From assembly GCA_036874045.1 (NCBI GenBank), contig CM072343.1, forward strand, positions 10,436,001 through 10,500,000: 64,000 nucleotides of DNA, written 5' to 3'. This document shows positions 48,500 through 60,102 of this stretch, one piece after another (within the stretch, counting starts at the first letter, position 1; every line of letters starts with the position of its first letter). Position numbers and translations under genes: made by a program. Under the pieces are notes generated by a model. The model did no database searches, had not been told where the DNA came from, and was given only the letters and a program-made list of their open reading frames with translations. The DNA comes from Cymodocea nodosa (Eukaryota > Streptophyta > Magnoliopsida > Alismatales > Cymodoceaceae).

Positions 48500-50737
48500 T
48501 TGTTGGATTTGTTAACTTCTATTTGTTAAGCAACACTAGAAAACTTGTTTAATTTGTTTTTATGCTTATATAAATAATTACTTTTAAAAGTAAACAAACA
48601 ACCTTTCACACAAATTAGAGATTAATTTCAATTTGTATTTTAACTGCAAGTGCATAGTGTATATTGTATTTGTGTGCAAGTACAAGTCGATCTCATAGAG
48701 ATTGAGTAAGAATTGTGTACTGTTTCGATTTTTATATTGGAGTTTATATGTATTCAGTTAAGCACTCCGTTGAGTTAAGGTTAACACAACGGACTTAGTA
48801 TGCAATTTGTAGAGTTATGGCTAACTCAACAAACTAACCTTGTGGACTTAAGTTAATTCCACGAGCCTATCTTTCCAGTTAAATACTACTATTTACAGAG
48901 GAATTCGACTAACCATTGGGCAGTTCCACAAATTGTAAATAACATCAATTAAGCTCTTTAATGTTAGTTAATATTAGATTTATCATTAAGCAACACTAAT
49001 ATTGAGATATTTCAAATAGTAACCATTAAAATCTTTAAGTATCTAGAACGAATCAATTTAATAAATAATAAAACTATTTTCTATTTTCTGAATCAAATAA
49101 ACATAAAACATTCACAATACTAACAATGATAACATTAATCACGATACAAAACAAACAATACAACACTTTAATACTAAATGTAAATACAGATAATTTGTTG
49201 TTTTTGGTATTTTTGTTTTGATATGTTCCTAAAGATGAGCGAAAGGTGAAATGTAAAAATCTCTATTGATAGTAAAAACTTCCATCACTATATGCGACAC
49301 GATTACACCACTGAAAACTTAATCACTTATAATCTTGCCTCCTCTCCCTATAGAATCGTGAATCAAGAATTATAAAATGATCTCCTCTTCAGCATACTAG
49401 CATCAACCCGAAACCAAGGCTAGAAGCTTTACGATCTCCTAAGATATGAGTCGATGTTTGGTGAAAATGGCTTCCCTTCCCATGACACGATCACTCCTCA
49501 CATGGTTGTCAGTCACCATGTTTAGCTCAGAATCGACTCGACATCAGGAAAGTATCCTCACAAACCTCTGATGGTTGGTGATTTTGGTGGTGGTGTGGAG
49601 TTTCAGGGAACTTCTAACACTTCCTGCAGTTAGCGTGGTTCTCCACCTCTACACATACACTTTCTTCATCTTTTTTCTCTTCTTTTATATTTCTTTCTAT
49701 AGTAACTACTTCTACTTAGATGATCAGTTGGATTTCCTTCATTCATATCAACGATGGTGATTTCTTCTTCATTCCACGATTGAATCCCTATGTGATACGT
49801 GCGATCGTGGTTTTCCTTCGAATTTCTTGTTTCTACAACTACTACAGTGGCATATTAGAAAATAAATAGTCCATGGAGTTATAGATAACTCAACGAACTT
49901 ACTTCATTGATTTAACTATAAAACATATGCAATAAAGAAATAACTTATAAGTTTACTAACATAACGCATTACCTTAGTGTATATTCAATTAACTCAACGC
50001 GTATAGTTATGCTAACTTAACGAGTTATCCATGTGCACCTCATGTGACATAATAAAGCATTTAAATTCAGCACGTGCATAAATCTAACTTAACGAGTTCA
50101 GATATATAACTTATGGTTTTCACTCGCTAACTCAATGAGTTCTCACGTGATCTTTTTATACCTTTAAATCTATAACCCAACGAGTTGGCACGTGATCTTT
50201 TAACAAAAAGAATACTAACTCAATGAGTTGTTACTGTTCACTTGTACATGACATATATATATGCAAATAAAATAGATCATGCTTAATATTATAAAACCAC
50301 ACTTAAATCAGGTTTTTAGATCACGACACGTGTCCTTAATAAGTTTTATGAATAAAAGGATATTTTGAATACTTACAAATCTAACTATCTGATGCCTAGA
50401 TGCATTTCGAATAGTTACCAGATAACTTATTGAAAATCCACTTAAGTCATGCATTGATGTTTCAACATGTGTACTTCAGGAAATAATAAAATATTTTTTA
50501 AGCATTTAAAACATAACTGTCGAGTACATGCAATATAACTCTCTGAAATACAAAAAGTTCGGATCCTTAAGAATTAAAAACCTACAACTTACTGATAGTT
50601 CAGAAATATACTAAATTAACGTTAATTTCCTGAAATTATGCAGATTCTTTCATTAAATCATATAATAGTGCAATTATAACATAATGGCTTAATTCTCATA
50701 TGATAAGCTAAATATTATGCATTTTTCATTCTAAACA
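48500..50737 (-). repeat. Gypsy-A LTR (probably solo) in the copia-C spacer
   Basis: Colinear with 38893-42286 and 57975-60102, ending TTCTAAACA at 50737. The left edge is uncertain (48498-48524), and I could not find a clean target duplication. The copy holds the empty site of the 39530 insertion. A frame at 49575-49760 is not a gene. Confidence 0.7.
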
Positions 50738-51084
50738 TTTTTCGTATAGTTATGTGCTTTATTGCTCATAAAACTCTAATAGTTATCATAAGTCTTTGAG
50801 TTTCTCATTTTTACTTAGCTAGTAGTTATTTTCTTTACATGAACAATTACACTAAGTTTTCTACTTTAATAGGTTGTAAAACTCGTACAATTAATGTAAG
50901 CATTCGAGTTATTTATCAGTAACGGATCTTATATTTATGATTTCAATGATTGAATTCGTTTATAAACTCGAAGAGTTATAAATGTTTTACTGACAACCTT
51001 TCGTGTTTCTACCTTGGTAAAACCCTAGCTCCACAATCTTTACTTCCACTAAGTTCTATAGTGAATAGTGAAGATTAATCGACA
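50738..51084 (+). other. copia-C leader before the accessory ORF
   Basis: Noncoding. It repeats variants of the TCGAATAGTTA motif (AAACTCTAATAGTTA, AACTCGAAGAGTTA) also seen on the other side of the gypsy LTR. The accessory ORF starts at its end. Confidence 0.5.
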
Positions 51085-52568
51085 ATGTCAAGACATGGAA
51101 GAGGACGTGGTAGAATAACAAAACTATAGAAAAGAGAGATGGAACTTTAGAAAATAGAAAGCGAGATCAATGACATTTACTCTAGGTATACTTTTTCAAA
51201 TGAAGTACTACATGAAATTCGAAAAATTGTTCAAGACGAGAAAAATTTCTATTGGAAATTTATTAGAAACTATGCTGAGACACAATTTAGACTAAAACAA
51301 ATTGAACTTTCCACGTTACAAATATGGAAAAGAACATTACAACCTAACCCTGAGGTTGTTACCAGTTCTAGACAAATATCTGAAAAATCAATACAATCTA
51401 TTACTTATTACGGAAAGAAATGGGGACCCATGATAGAAAATGCCAATAGAGAATTAGAATTTTTGTATTCCCAACATTATTTTCCTGTGGCTGTTTTAGA
51501 CAAAATATAGAAATTTATTACTAAACAGAAAACTGCCATTTGGAAAATGAGCCTTCGAAGTGAAGGACAAAAAGATTATCAATTGAAAATGGCTGGGGTT
51601 GAAAACTTAAAACTCTATATTCCATTATTACAACCTAGGTAACCTAGTGAAGGACCATCAAGACCATAGGTGCATTTAATAGGAGAAATAAAGCAAACAT
51701 TAGAACCTCCTAAACAACCTAAGACACTATAGACATATAGTCAAAAAAAGAAGACAATAGAATATTTTGGACTAACTACAAGTGTACAAGGTATATTGTA
51801 GCAAAGAGAATAATCTTTGAAAAATGGAAAACTATATTCCATTGCATAAGCTGGACAAGATTTTGTTTCAGTAATCCCAACAGATGTGACAAATATCGGA
51901 TTACAAGCATACACTTTAAGGTATTGTGTCACATTAGTTCATAATGTTACTTTCAATACAATGGACAGTTTTTCACATCATGTTGCAAGCCAACATTCTT
52001 TTCCTATGGAAACAAAAAATGTAGAAAATTTTGATGATATAGATGATATCAATTATGATGACATTTTTGATGACATAGACACTAAGTCTATGAATTTTGA
52101 AGATATTTTATCTGAAGAGGAATGTACAAATATTTTTCCTCTTACTATATCTCGGATAAAGACTTTTAATTTTTGGTATTGTTACTTATACTACATTTTA
52201 TACATCTAGTTATGCCTATTACAATATACAGTATATTTTGTGATAACTATATATAATCAGCAAAATATACAGTTATAAATAAAATATGACATTGCTGATG
52301 TCTCATTTATAGAAATTTCAGAATTATAGAATGATTCTATTACACAAATAGATATAGAACATTCTTTTATACAGAGATAGTTGTTTAATAGATCACTTAT
52401 AGAAATACATGTTGCTGATATAGAGCATACTACATTGACTATTAATAATGATCTAGAAATGCCAGCTGTTGATATGTTTGAAGAAGATCAAACAAAGGTA
52501 ACTCGACATATTATTCATACGACCATACTAGATACTTCAAACATTTTTACAAGTTTTGATAGAAACTC
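51085..52568 (+). pseudogene. copia-C accessory ORF, N-terminal part
   Basis: ATG at 51085 gives the basic start MSRHGRGRGRI, much like MPRRSR of gypsy ORF3. A helical Lys/Glu-rich stretch follows (RYTFSNEVLHEIRKIVQDEK), then YYGKKWGPMIENANRELEFL, a Pro/Gln-rich linker, and an acidic Asp-rich segment (DDIDDINYDDIFDDID, about 52030-52080). Around ten stops (mostly TAG for Gln) break it. The frame is cut at 52568 and resumes at 54955. It lies where Sireviruses carry an env-like ORF. I do not know its function and see no clear membrane segment. Confidence 0.7.
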
Positions 52569-54342
52569 TGTTGACTATTTTATTTTGATGATGTGTGCTG
52601 AATGAAAATAATCATATTTGCTCAATTACTATTGCTTGTGAAAAGAAATTAAAATCATCAATTAATACAGAAAAAGCTTACTGACATAAATACTTGTCTG
52701 TATTGGATCTGAAGTTAATAACTAGTCGTTTCGTTGTATTAATTTCTCATTTAACTAAACGTTAAGTTAACGTGTGTTTTTATTGAAAAACATAATATAT
52801 TTTAAAGTTATATCTTCTGTATCATGAACAGTGCACATTTAGACAACTCGTTAAGTTAGAGTTTTGTTTGTATAGAGGTCACATGAGAACTCATTAAGTT
52901 ACAGGCTTAAAGGTTAAAATAAGTCACGGGAGAACTCGTTAAGTTAGATGCTTAAAGGTTAAAATAGGTCACGTGAGAACTCATTAAGTTAGTGAGTAAA
53001 AGAAGAGACGAACTCGTTAAGTTAGTGTTATACACGTGGTGAAATTATAAGTTACGAATGTTATATTGTATCACGTGAGGTGCACATGTTCAACTCGTTA
53101 AGTTAGCATAACTAAACGCGTTGAGTTGCTATATTGAATACTAAGGCAACACATTAGGTTAACGTTATAAACTTAAGTTGTTATTTTTGCACGTGGTAAA
53201 ATTCTTATTATAAAAACATTTGTTTATTGCTGAATCGGTGAGTTAAAGTTTTTCGGAAACTTACAACCATAACTATCCGAAACTTAAACTATTTTCGGTG
53301 AGTTATCGTTTAACCTTCCGAAAGAAAGGTTAAACTGGTTCATTGAGTTAGCGTAACACCACGGACATAGTTCGTTGAGTTAGCTACAGTACTTGTCACG
53401 TGAAATGGCACATGAGAAACTCGTTAAGTTAGAAACGTTTAAGTTATATATATATATACTTGTATTACTCGTTTAGTTAACATTAAAGTAACAACTTCTT
53501 ATTACACTTGATGGAAATTTTCTTTTGGACGAGAAAGTTTATTTTGCAAGAAATTTTTCAAAGATCTAGGACTGATGATTAAAGAAAAATTTGAAATGTA
53601 AACGTGGGTCAGAATGTGTGTCTTTCGATGAAGGAAAAAGAAAAGACGTGAAGAAGTGGAAAACTGGTAGTGGTTAAACGTGAAGGATATGTATGAAATG
53701 AAGATACAATATAAAAGGCATAGAGTTCTCATTGATCAAACTATCCTTGAACACAAAACTAAAAATCTTTTCAAGGATCAAACTATCCCTACACACCAAA
53801 AGAAAAATCTTTTTCAGGGATCAAAAACACTCTTCGAGGAAAATCTCTTAGGTGGAAGAAAATTCAATGAAGCAGAAAAATGTAAGATATATGTCATTGA
53901 AGATTTGAAGTATCAGGCAAAAGAAAATTCAGTGAAGTAGACAAAGGTATTATTTATGTCACTGAAGATTTAAAGTATCAGAAAAAAGGAAATTCGGTAA
54001 AGTAGAGAAAGACAAGATATTCGTCACTGAAGAATTGCTGAAGAAAAAAAAGATGAAGAAGAAAGATCTCAAACAGAGAGAAATGTTTTAAATTCCGCAA
54101 ATTAGTTTTCTCTGTTTGTAGTTATGAAATTGTTTAGATGATACATGGTATCGAGATATAATTGCATCTGCAATTTTTGAGGAGAATTGAATTATATATT
54201 GTAATTGAAACCTTGAATAAAAATGATTTTATGAAAATAATGTCTCGACTTGTTTTTGAGTTTTAAAGTTTCAATTATATTTCAGAAAATATTGAAAATA
54301 CACAATTCACCCCCCTCTTGTGTAGTCATATGATCCTACAAG

Positions 54343-54354
54343 TGGTATTAGTGC
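54343..54354 (+). other. Primer-binding site of copia-B
   Basis: TGGTATTAGTGC, two mismatches from TGGTATCAGAGC (initiator tRNA-Met type), two bases after the 5' LTR. Confidence 0.75.
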
Positions 54355-54540
54355 TTTGTTAATAATCTTTGATATAAAATCGATACCAACTTATTAAATA
54401 TCATTGCTTATTCTATCTTCCTTGTTTTTAAACAGAAATTAATATCTAAGCATACGTTTAACTTTCTTGATTTAAGTCTCAAGTTGTTTTAAAGTTTTTA
54501 GATTGTTTAAAATCAAATACGTTGAAAAATCTAAGGTAAG

Positions 54541-54937
54541 ATGGCTACTGGTAATGGTAATTTTTCTTTATATGAAGGCCAAAATCTTAATCGTCCTCCT
54601 TTATTTGATGGAATACATTTTGAATATTGGAAATATAGGATGACTGTTTTTCTTCAAAGTATAGATCATAAGTTGTGGTTCATGATTTCTAAACCATATA
54701 CTCTGTTAACTACCCCTTATAATACTTGGACAATTATTGAAAAAGAAAATGAAACTCTGAATGCTAAGGGCTTAAATATTTTATTTTGTGCATTGAGTTA
54801 TGAACAGTTCAGTAAAGTGTCAGCATATAAATCTGCTTATGAGGTGTGGCAAGCATTAGAAGTTTCACATGAAGGTACTTCTCAAGTTAAAGAGACTAAA
54901 ATAAACATGTTGATTCATAAGTATGAACTCTTTAAGA
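54541..54937 (+). pseudogene. copia-B gag fragment (UBN2-type)
   Basis: Starts MATGNGNFSLYEGQNLNRPP, followed by LFDGIHFEYWKYRM and EVWQALEVSHEGTSQVKETK, KYELFKM, closely like copia-E gag. At 54938 it runs into LTR-end bases in frame, so the open frame 54541-55536 is a chimera with the copia-C ORF, not one gene. Confidence 0.85.
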
Positions 54938-54954
54938 TGCCATACGATCCTACA

Positions 54955-56131
54955 AACTCCTCTAGTTCTAAAAGATCTAAACATGAAGATTCTACTAATA
55001 ATATAAAAACAAGTCCCAGGTCAGAAAATCATGATAGGAAAATACCTAATCCTGAATCGAATTTACAAGAAAATACATTATTATGGTTCAGAAATAGATC
55101 CTATTATGAAAATTTTCAAACGTATAAAACTTTCACAGTTTTATTTTCAAGACTAGTTAAGTTTGAAGGGATGGCAAACATAAGAGAGATGTTTGAATTT
55201 CAAGGCTTGTTGACTTTGCTTCCACAACAACTAGGCCATCTTGTTATATCAAAAATTGTAAGTTGCTTTTACTCAAACTTAATAGTAGAAGATGGTATTC
55301 TTGTTTCAAATATACAAGAATTAGATATATATTTAACTCTAGAAATACTTTATCAAGTACTTGGACTGAAAAATGAAATAGTTAAATTATCAAAAAGAAA
55401 ATATGTCTATCAATTGGGATGGGACATTAAAAGTTTAGCCAAAGATCCGACTACCAACAATCAAATGAGGTTATTAAATGATTTAAATGGCCAAGCACGT
55501 TTTATTGCAAATATATTGCATGCTTCAATGTTTTAGAGGTTTGGACATGGAGTAGAGGTTGGTAGATGCTGTCTTTATGCTACATATGTGTTGATTAACC
55601 ATATACAAGTGAACTGGTATGATATTTTTGTTTATCATATTTTAAACTTGTAGAATAAATTATTTTATGATGATATACTTTTAAGAATTATGGCAAGTCA
55701 AATAGATATTACACCTTGGCCATAAAAAAGATTAAAGTTTAGATCTTTCTCTGCAAAAGAACTTCAAAAATACCAGGAAACAGATACACCTATGATTCGA
55801 CAGCAACAACAATAAGATAGGCAAAATTAGTCATAGCAGCAATAGCAACCGTCAACACAATTTTCAAAAGAATAATAGCAACATACAATTGATGAACAAC
55901 ATACAAGTATACACATAGATATACATACAGATTTACATACAAATATAAATACAAATTTACATACAAATATAAATAAAGATTCCTTACAACAACCATCACA
56001 AGCTTCACATTTAGATTTAGATCTAGATCAAGTAGTAATTGATCAAATAAACAGAGTAAGTACAAAAATTGCATAGAAAATTTCAAATACTTTGCTAGAT
56101 ATTTTTCGAAGAAAAAGAGGCTTGTGAATAT
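54955..56131 (+). pseudogene. copia-C accessory ORF, C-terminal part (Transposase_32-like)
   Basis: After NSSSSKRSKHED comes the domain with NIREMFEFQGLLTLLPQQL, CFYSNLIVEDGILVSNIQEL and LEILYQVLGLKNE. It aligns with gypsy ORF3 at 25550-25300 (IKELFEFQGLLQFIPKEKE, GLISNVEQADVLITPKLLHNIFGL). Then RLLNDLNGQARFIANILHAS matches RLKYLNDKTHMVAKILIKN there. The rest has stops, a Gln-rich run and IHID/INTNLHTN repeats (about 55900-55980). Role unknown. Confidence 0.75.
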
Positions 56132-56439
56132 AAACAAATTATGTATTACATGATTTTCATTCATTGTAATTTGTTACCAAAAATATTTTCTGTAAAACTA
56201 TTTACTAAATTTAATGTTATATACTTGTTTTTTACAATTTTTTTTAAAATAGTTTTTATTTAAACAGTTTATTATTTTCCACGAATGAGTTATGCATGTT
56301 TAAAAATTTCTTTTTGAATGATATATACTTAGCAAATTTTTCTTCTTTACATATTATTTACTTTTTTATAATGCCAAAAAGGGGAAGAAGAAAGATTATT
56401 TGACTTATTAGGTTTTGACATCATCAAAAAGGGGGAGAT
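56132..56439 (+). other. copia-C 3' spacer with PPT
   Basis: The PPT AAAAAGGGGGAGA (56426-56438) abuts the LTR. A second purine run, AAAAAGGGGAAG, lies at 56375-56386. Doubling fits Sireviruses. The rest is AT-rich. Confidence 0.8.
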
Positions 56440-57679
56440 TGTTAGGAATTTTATTTTGATGATGAATACTTTATTAAAGTTTATAAATAAGTCTAAATAA
56501 TATTTTCTAAGTATAATAGTCACGTAATTAAATGTTGACAAGTTATCGGAAAGTTTCATTTAAAATTTTCAATAGTTAACTTTCAAATTGTTAAGATTTT
56601 CGAAGAGTTAAAGTTTTTGGATAGTTAAACTTTCAAATAGTTAAGATTTCGATTTAGTCGAAGAGTTATGTTAAAAACTTGTATAGTTAAGTTATCTACA
56701 CATGTGTTTTTAATGTTTTAAGTTTTCATGTGTTTTCCATATGCATTCAGAAATGAAAAATCAAAGAGTTAGATAACGGTTCGAGTTTTTATAAAAATGG
56801 ATAGATAACTATTCGAGTTTTATAAAATGACTAACAAATAGATAAGTTTCTTTGTTCAGTCACGTATTTTGTAGGTGCAAAAACTTGAAGAGTTACAGAT
56901 AAGTATTCAAGTTTTTACAAGACTTAAAAGATAAGTATTTGACTAAAGCGATGACTTAGAAGATATTCTACAAATCTCCAAGAAGATAAAGTTTTGGTGG
57001 ATCTACGATATGAAACTGTGGAAATTCAAAATGATAGTGGAGATAGTGGAAATTTCAAAATAGAGAGTGGACATAGTGGAAATTCAAAAAGATAGTGGAA
57101 ATTGTGGAATAATTTGAATTCAAAATTAGTACGTGGATTATGGATTAAGTGGATGAACATGCTGAACGTGAAGTCATAGTTTGACTACTATAAATAGAAA
57201 GTACGAGCTGCATTACGATCATCCCAATCTCCAATCTCAATCTCAAATATTAAGTCTGCATATCCAATCCCAATCTAGAAAAATTCTCCAACATCAGAAG
57301 CAGTTTGAAATTCCAAACAATTTCAAAAAAGGAGCTACAAACATAAGAAGTCTGAAAATTCAACAACTAGAGAAGAAGAGATACAGAAGCTGAGCAAAAA
57401 GAAGGAAAAGGAGCTACGTGCATAAAGATTAGGTTTTATAAAATTCGAAATTAACTTAGAATAAGGACTTCATTTTCTATTTGAATTGTATATCGGACTT
57501 TACCATATAAAAAGCGACAAGAACAGAATTGAGCTAAAAAGAAATTGTAAATTCTTTCTTCAAATTTTATAAAGAATAGAATTTTATTTACGACTATTTT
57601 GTACTCTTGTTTTATCCGTTGGTAATTTAATTACTAAAGACACAATTCACCCCCCTTCTTGTGATATAACGATCCTACA
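56440..57679 (+). repeat. 3' LTR of copia-C (family D)
   Basis: TGTTAGGAATTTT ... GATCCTACA, 1240 bp. It is the same family as the solo LTRs at 7519 and 36236, reversed. Here the TAACT-type motifs are more decayed. The flank TATCT (57680-57684) is the right half of a duplication whose left half is outside. Confidence 0.88.
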
Positions 57680-57974
57680 TATCTCCATTAATATCTTCTG
57701 ACTTTTGATTCTAAAAAACTTTTCATTCACAAATAAAAGTAAAGTATATAACAAAATAACAACTAACAACAAAACATAAATTGTTAAATCAGTGCCTTGT
57801 GTGGAACCTAGGCTCCTATGCCTTCAGTGGCTCACAAGCAAACTAATTGGTTTCTTAGAATAGATATACTAATAAACTAGATTGATATTTTGTTTTTCCT
57901 TCTTTTTTATCTTGTAAGATAAATAAAACAAAAACTAAAAGTTTTTTTAAAAAAAATAAAAATAAATGCAGAAT
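57680..57974 (-). repeat. Gypsy remnant G1 (3' noncoding region)
   Basis: Colinear with about 5440-5690 and 61610-61850. It is the host of copia-C on its left and of G2 on its right. It ends AGAAT, the candidate left duplication of G2. Confidence 0.7.
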
Positions 57975-60102
57975 TGTTTGATTATTTGTGAAGTTAAATT
58001 AGAAGACCTATATTATTCAATCAGAACTTGTCTATTTATAAATTCTTTTAAAGCAACAAACAACTTTTCACACAAATTTGATATTAAATCCAAGTTGTGT
58101 TTTTAACTACAAGCACACAATGTATATTGTATTTATGTGCAAGTATAGGTCGATCCCATAGAGATTGAGTAAGAATTGTGTACTATTTTAATTTTTATGC
58201 CAGAGTTTGTATGTATTCAATTAAGCACTTCATTGAGTTACTGTTAACTCAACAGACTTGGTTCATGGAGTTACAATCAACTCAATGAACTAAACTTGTG
58301 GACTAAGTTAACTCCATGAGCCTACCTTTCCAATTAAATACTACTACTATTCATAGAAGAATTCAGCCATTCATTGGGCGGTTTCGTAGAATGTAAATAA
58401 CATCAATTATTCTTTTTAATGTTAGTTAATCTAAGATTTTTCATTAAGCAACACTAACATTCAGATATTTCAAATAGTAACCATTAAGATTTTTAAGTGT
58501 TCTGGACGAATCAATTTTAATAAAAAATAAAACTATTTTCTATTTTTTAAATCAAACAAATAAAAAACATTCACAATACTAACAATGATAACATTAATTA
58601 TGATACAAAACAAACAATACAACACATTAATACTAAATGTAAACACAGATAACTAATTGTTTTTTGTATTTTTGTTTTGATATGTTCCTGAAGATGAGTG
58701 AAAGGTGAAATTTAAAAATCTCTATCGATAGTAAGAACTTTTGTCACTACATGCAACACAATTACACCATTGAAAACTTAATCACTTACAATCTTGCCTC
58801 CTCTCCCTATAGAATCGTGAACCAAGACTTGTAAGTTGATCTCCTCTTCAGTATATTGGCATCAACCCGAAACCAAGGCTAGAAGCTTTACAATCTCCTA
58901 AGATATGAGTCAGTACTTAGTGAAAATGGTTTTACTTCTTGTGACGCGATCACTCCTCACAATAGTTGTCAGTCACCGTGTTTGGCTCAAAATCGACCCG
59001 ACATCTAGAAAGTATCCTCATAGACCTCTGATGGTTGGTTGGTGATTTTTGGTGGTGTTGTGGAGCTTTAGGGAACTTCCGACGCTTCCTGTAGTTAGCG
59101 CAGTCCTCCACCCACACACACATAATTTTTTTCCTCTTCTTTTATATTTCTTTCAATAGTAACAACTTCTGCTTAAATGATTAGTTAGATTTCCTTCATT
59201 CATATTTGCGATGGTGATTTCTTCTTCACTCTACGAGTAAATTCCTGCGTGATATGTGCAATCATGGTTTTCCTGTGAATTTCCTATTTTTGCAACTACT
59301 ATAGTGTAATGTAAGAAAATAAGTTAGTGTAACTCAACGGACTTACTTCGTTGACTTAACTATAAAGCACATACAATAAAGAAATAACTTATAAGCATAT
59401 AACACTAACACAACACGTTACCTTAGTGTATATTCAAGTAACTCAACCCATATAGTTATACTAATTTAATGAGTTAAACATGTGCAGCTCATGTGACATA
59501 ATAAAGTATTTAATTTCAACATATGCATAATTCTAACTTAACGAGTTCAGATGTTTCGAATAGTTACAAACTATAAGTATCCGAAACTTACATGCATTTC
59601 AGATAGTTAGCACCTAACCTTCCAAAAGATAAGTTAAGTCAAATTTGAAGATCACGACACATGTCCTTAGTACTATTATGATAAAAAGGGTATTTCGGAT
59701 ACTTGCAAACCTAACTATCCAATGCTCAGACACATTTCGTATAGTTAGCATCTAACTTACCAAAAATCCACTTAAGTCATATATTAAGGTTACAACACGT
59801 GTCCTTCAAGAAATAATAAAGTATTCTTTATGCGTTTAAAACATAACTGTCCGATACATAAAATGTAACTCTCTGAAATAACAAACAATTTGGATACTTA
59901 AGAATTACAAAGCCTGTAACTCACTAACAATTCAAAAATATACTTAATTAATACTAATTCCTTGAAATTATGCAGATTCTTTCATTAAAGTATATAATAG
60001 TGCAATTATAACATAATGGCTTAATTCTCATATAATAAGCTAAATATAATGCAATTAACCATTACTTAACCATTAATATTATGCACTTTTTCATTCTAAA
60101 CA
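57975..60102 (-). repeat. 3' LTR of gypsy element G2
   Basis: Starts TGTTTGATTATT, ends TTCTAAACA, about 2.13 kb. It is followed by a purine tract and the 3' region of an F-box-bearing gypsy, so it is the 3' LTR of a minus-strand element running off the window. It holds TAACTC inverted repeats (58225-58320) and TAACT-N3-CGA motifs (59560-59900). Confidence 0.8.

Larger units (their letters stand above)
52569..54954 (+). mobile_element. copia-B deletion derivative
   Basis: A full LTR (52569-54340), PBS, and the first 130 or so gag codons (54541 on) run straight into the last 17 bases of a second LTR (CCATACGATCCTACA, ending 54954). A perfect AACTC duplication flanks it (52564-52568, 54955-54959). 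So it inserted as one unit and lost nearly all its interior and 3' LTR, before or after insertion. Confidence 0.9.
42287..57679 (+). mobile_element. Ty1/copia element copia-C (Sirevirus-like) with a large accessory ORF, 5' part outside
   Basis: Plus-strand integrase tail, RT, RNase H, noncoding spacer with tandem repeats, accessory ORF, PPT and 3' LTR follow one another once nested insertions are removed. The 5' LTR, gag and protease would lie left of G3, off the window. An extra ORF between pol and the 3' LTR, plus PPT-like repeats, is the layout of Sireviruses such as the SIRE type. It inserted into gypsy remnant G1, which resumes at 57680. Confidence 0.75.

Noticed and set aside
51085..52568. 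Possible endogenous pararetrovirus movement-protein region
   Set aside because: No motif of that family could be identified. Position after copia pol, and similarity of the rejoined ORF to gypsy ORF3, explain it better.
54541..55536. A single 331-residue gag-like gene
   Set aside because: LTR-end bases and the AACTC duplication show a junction of two elements at 54937-54955.
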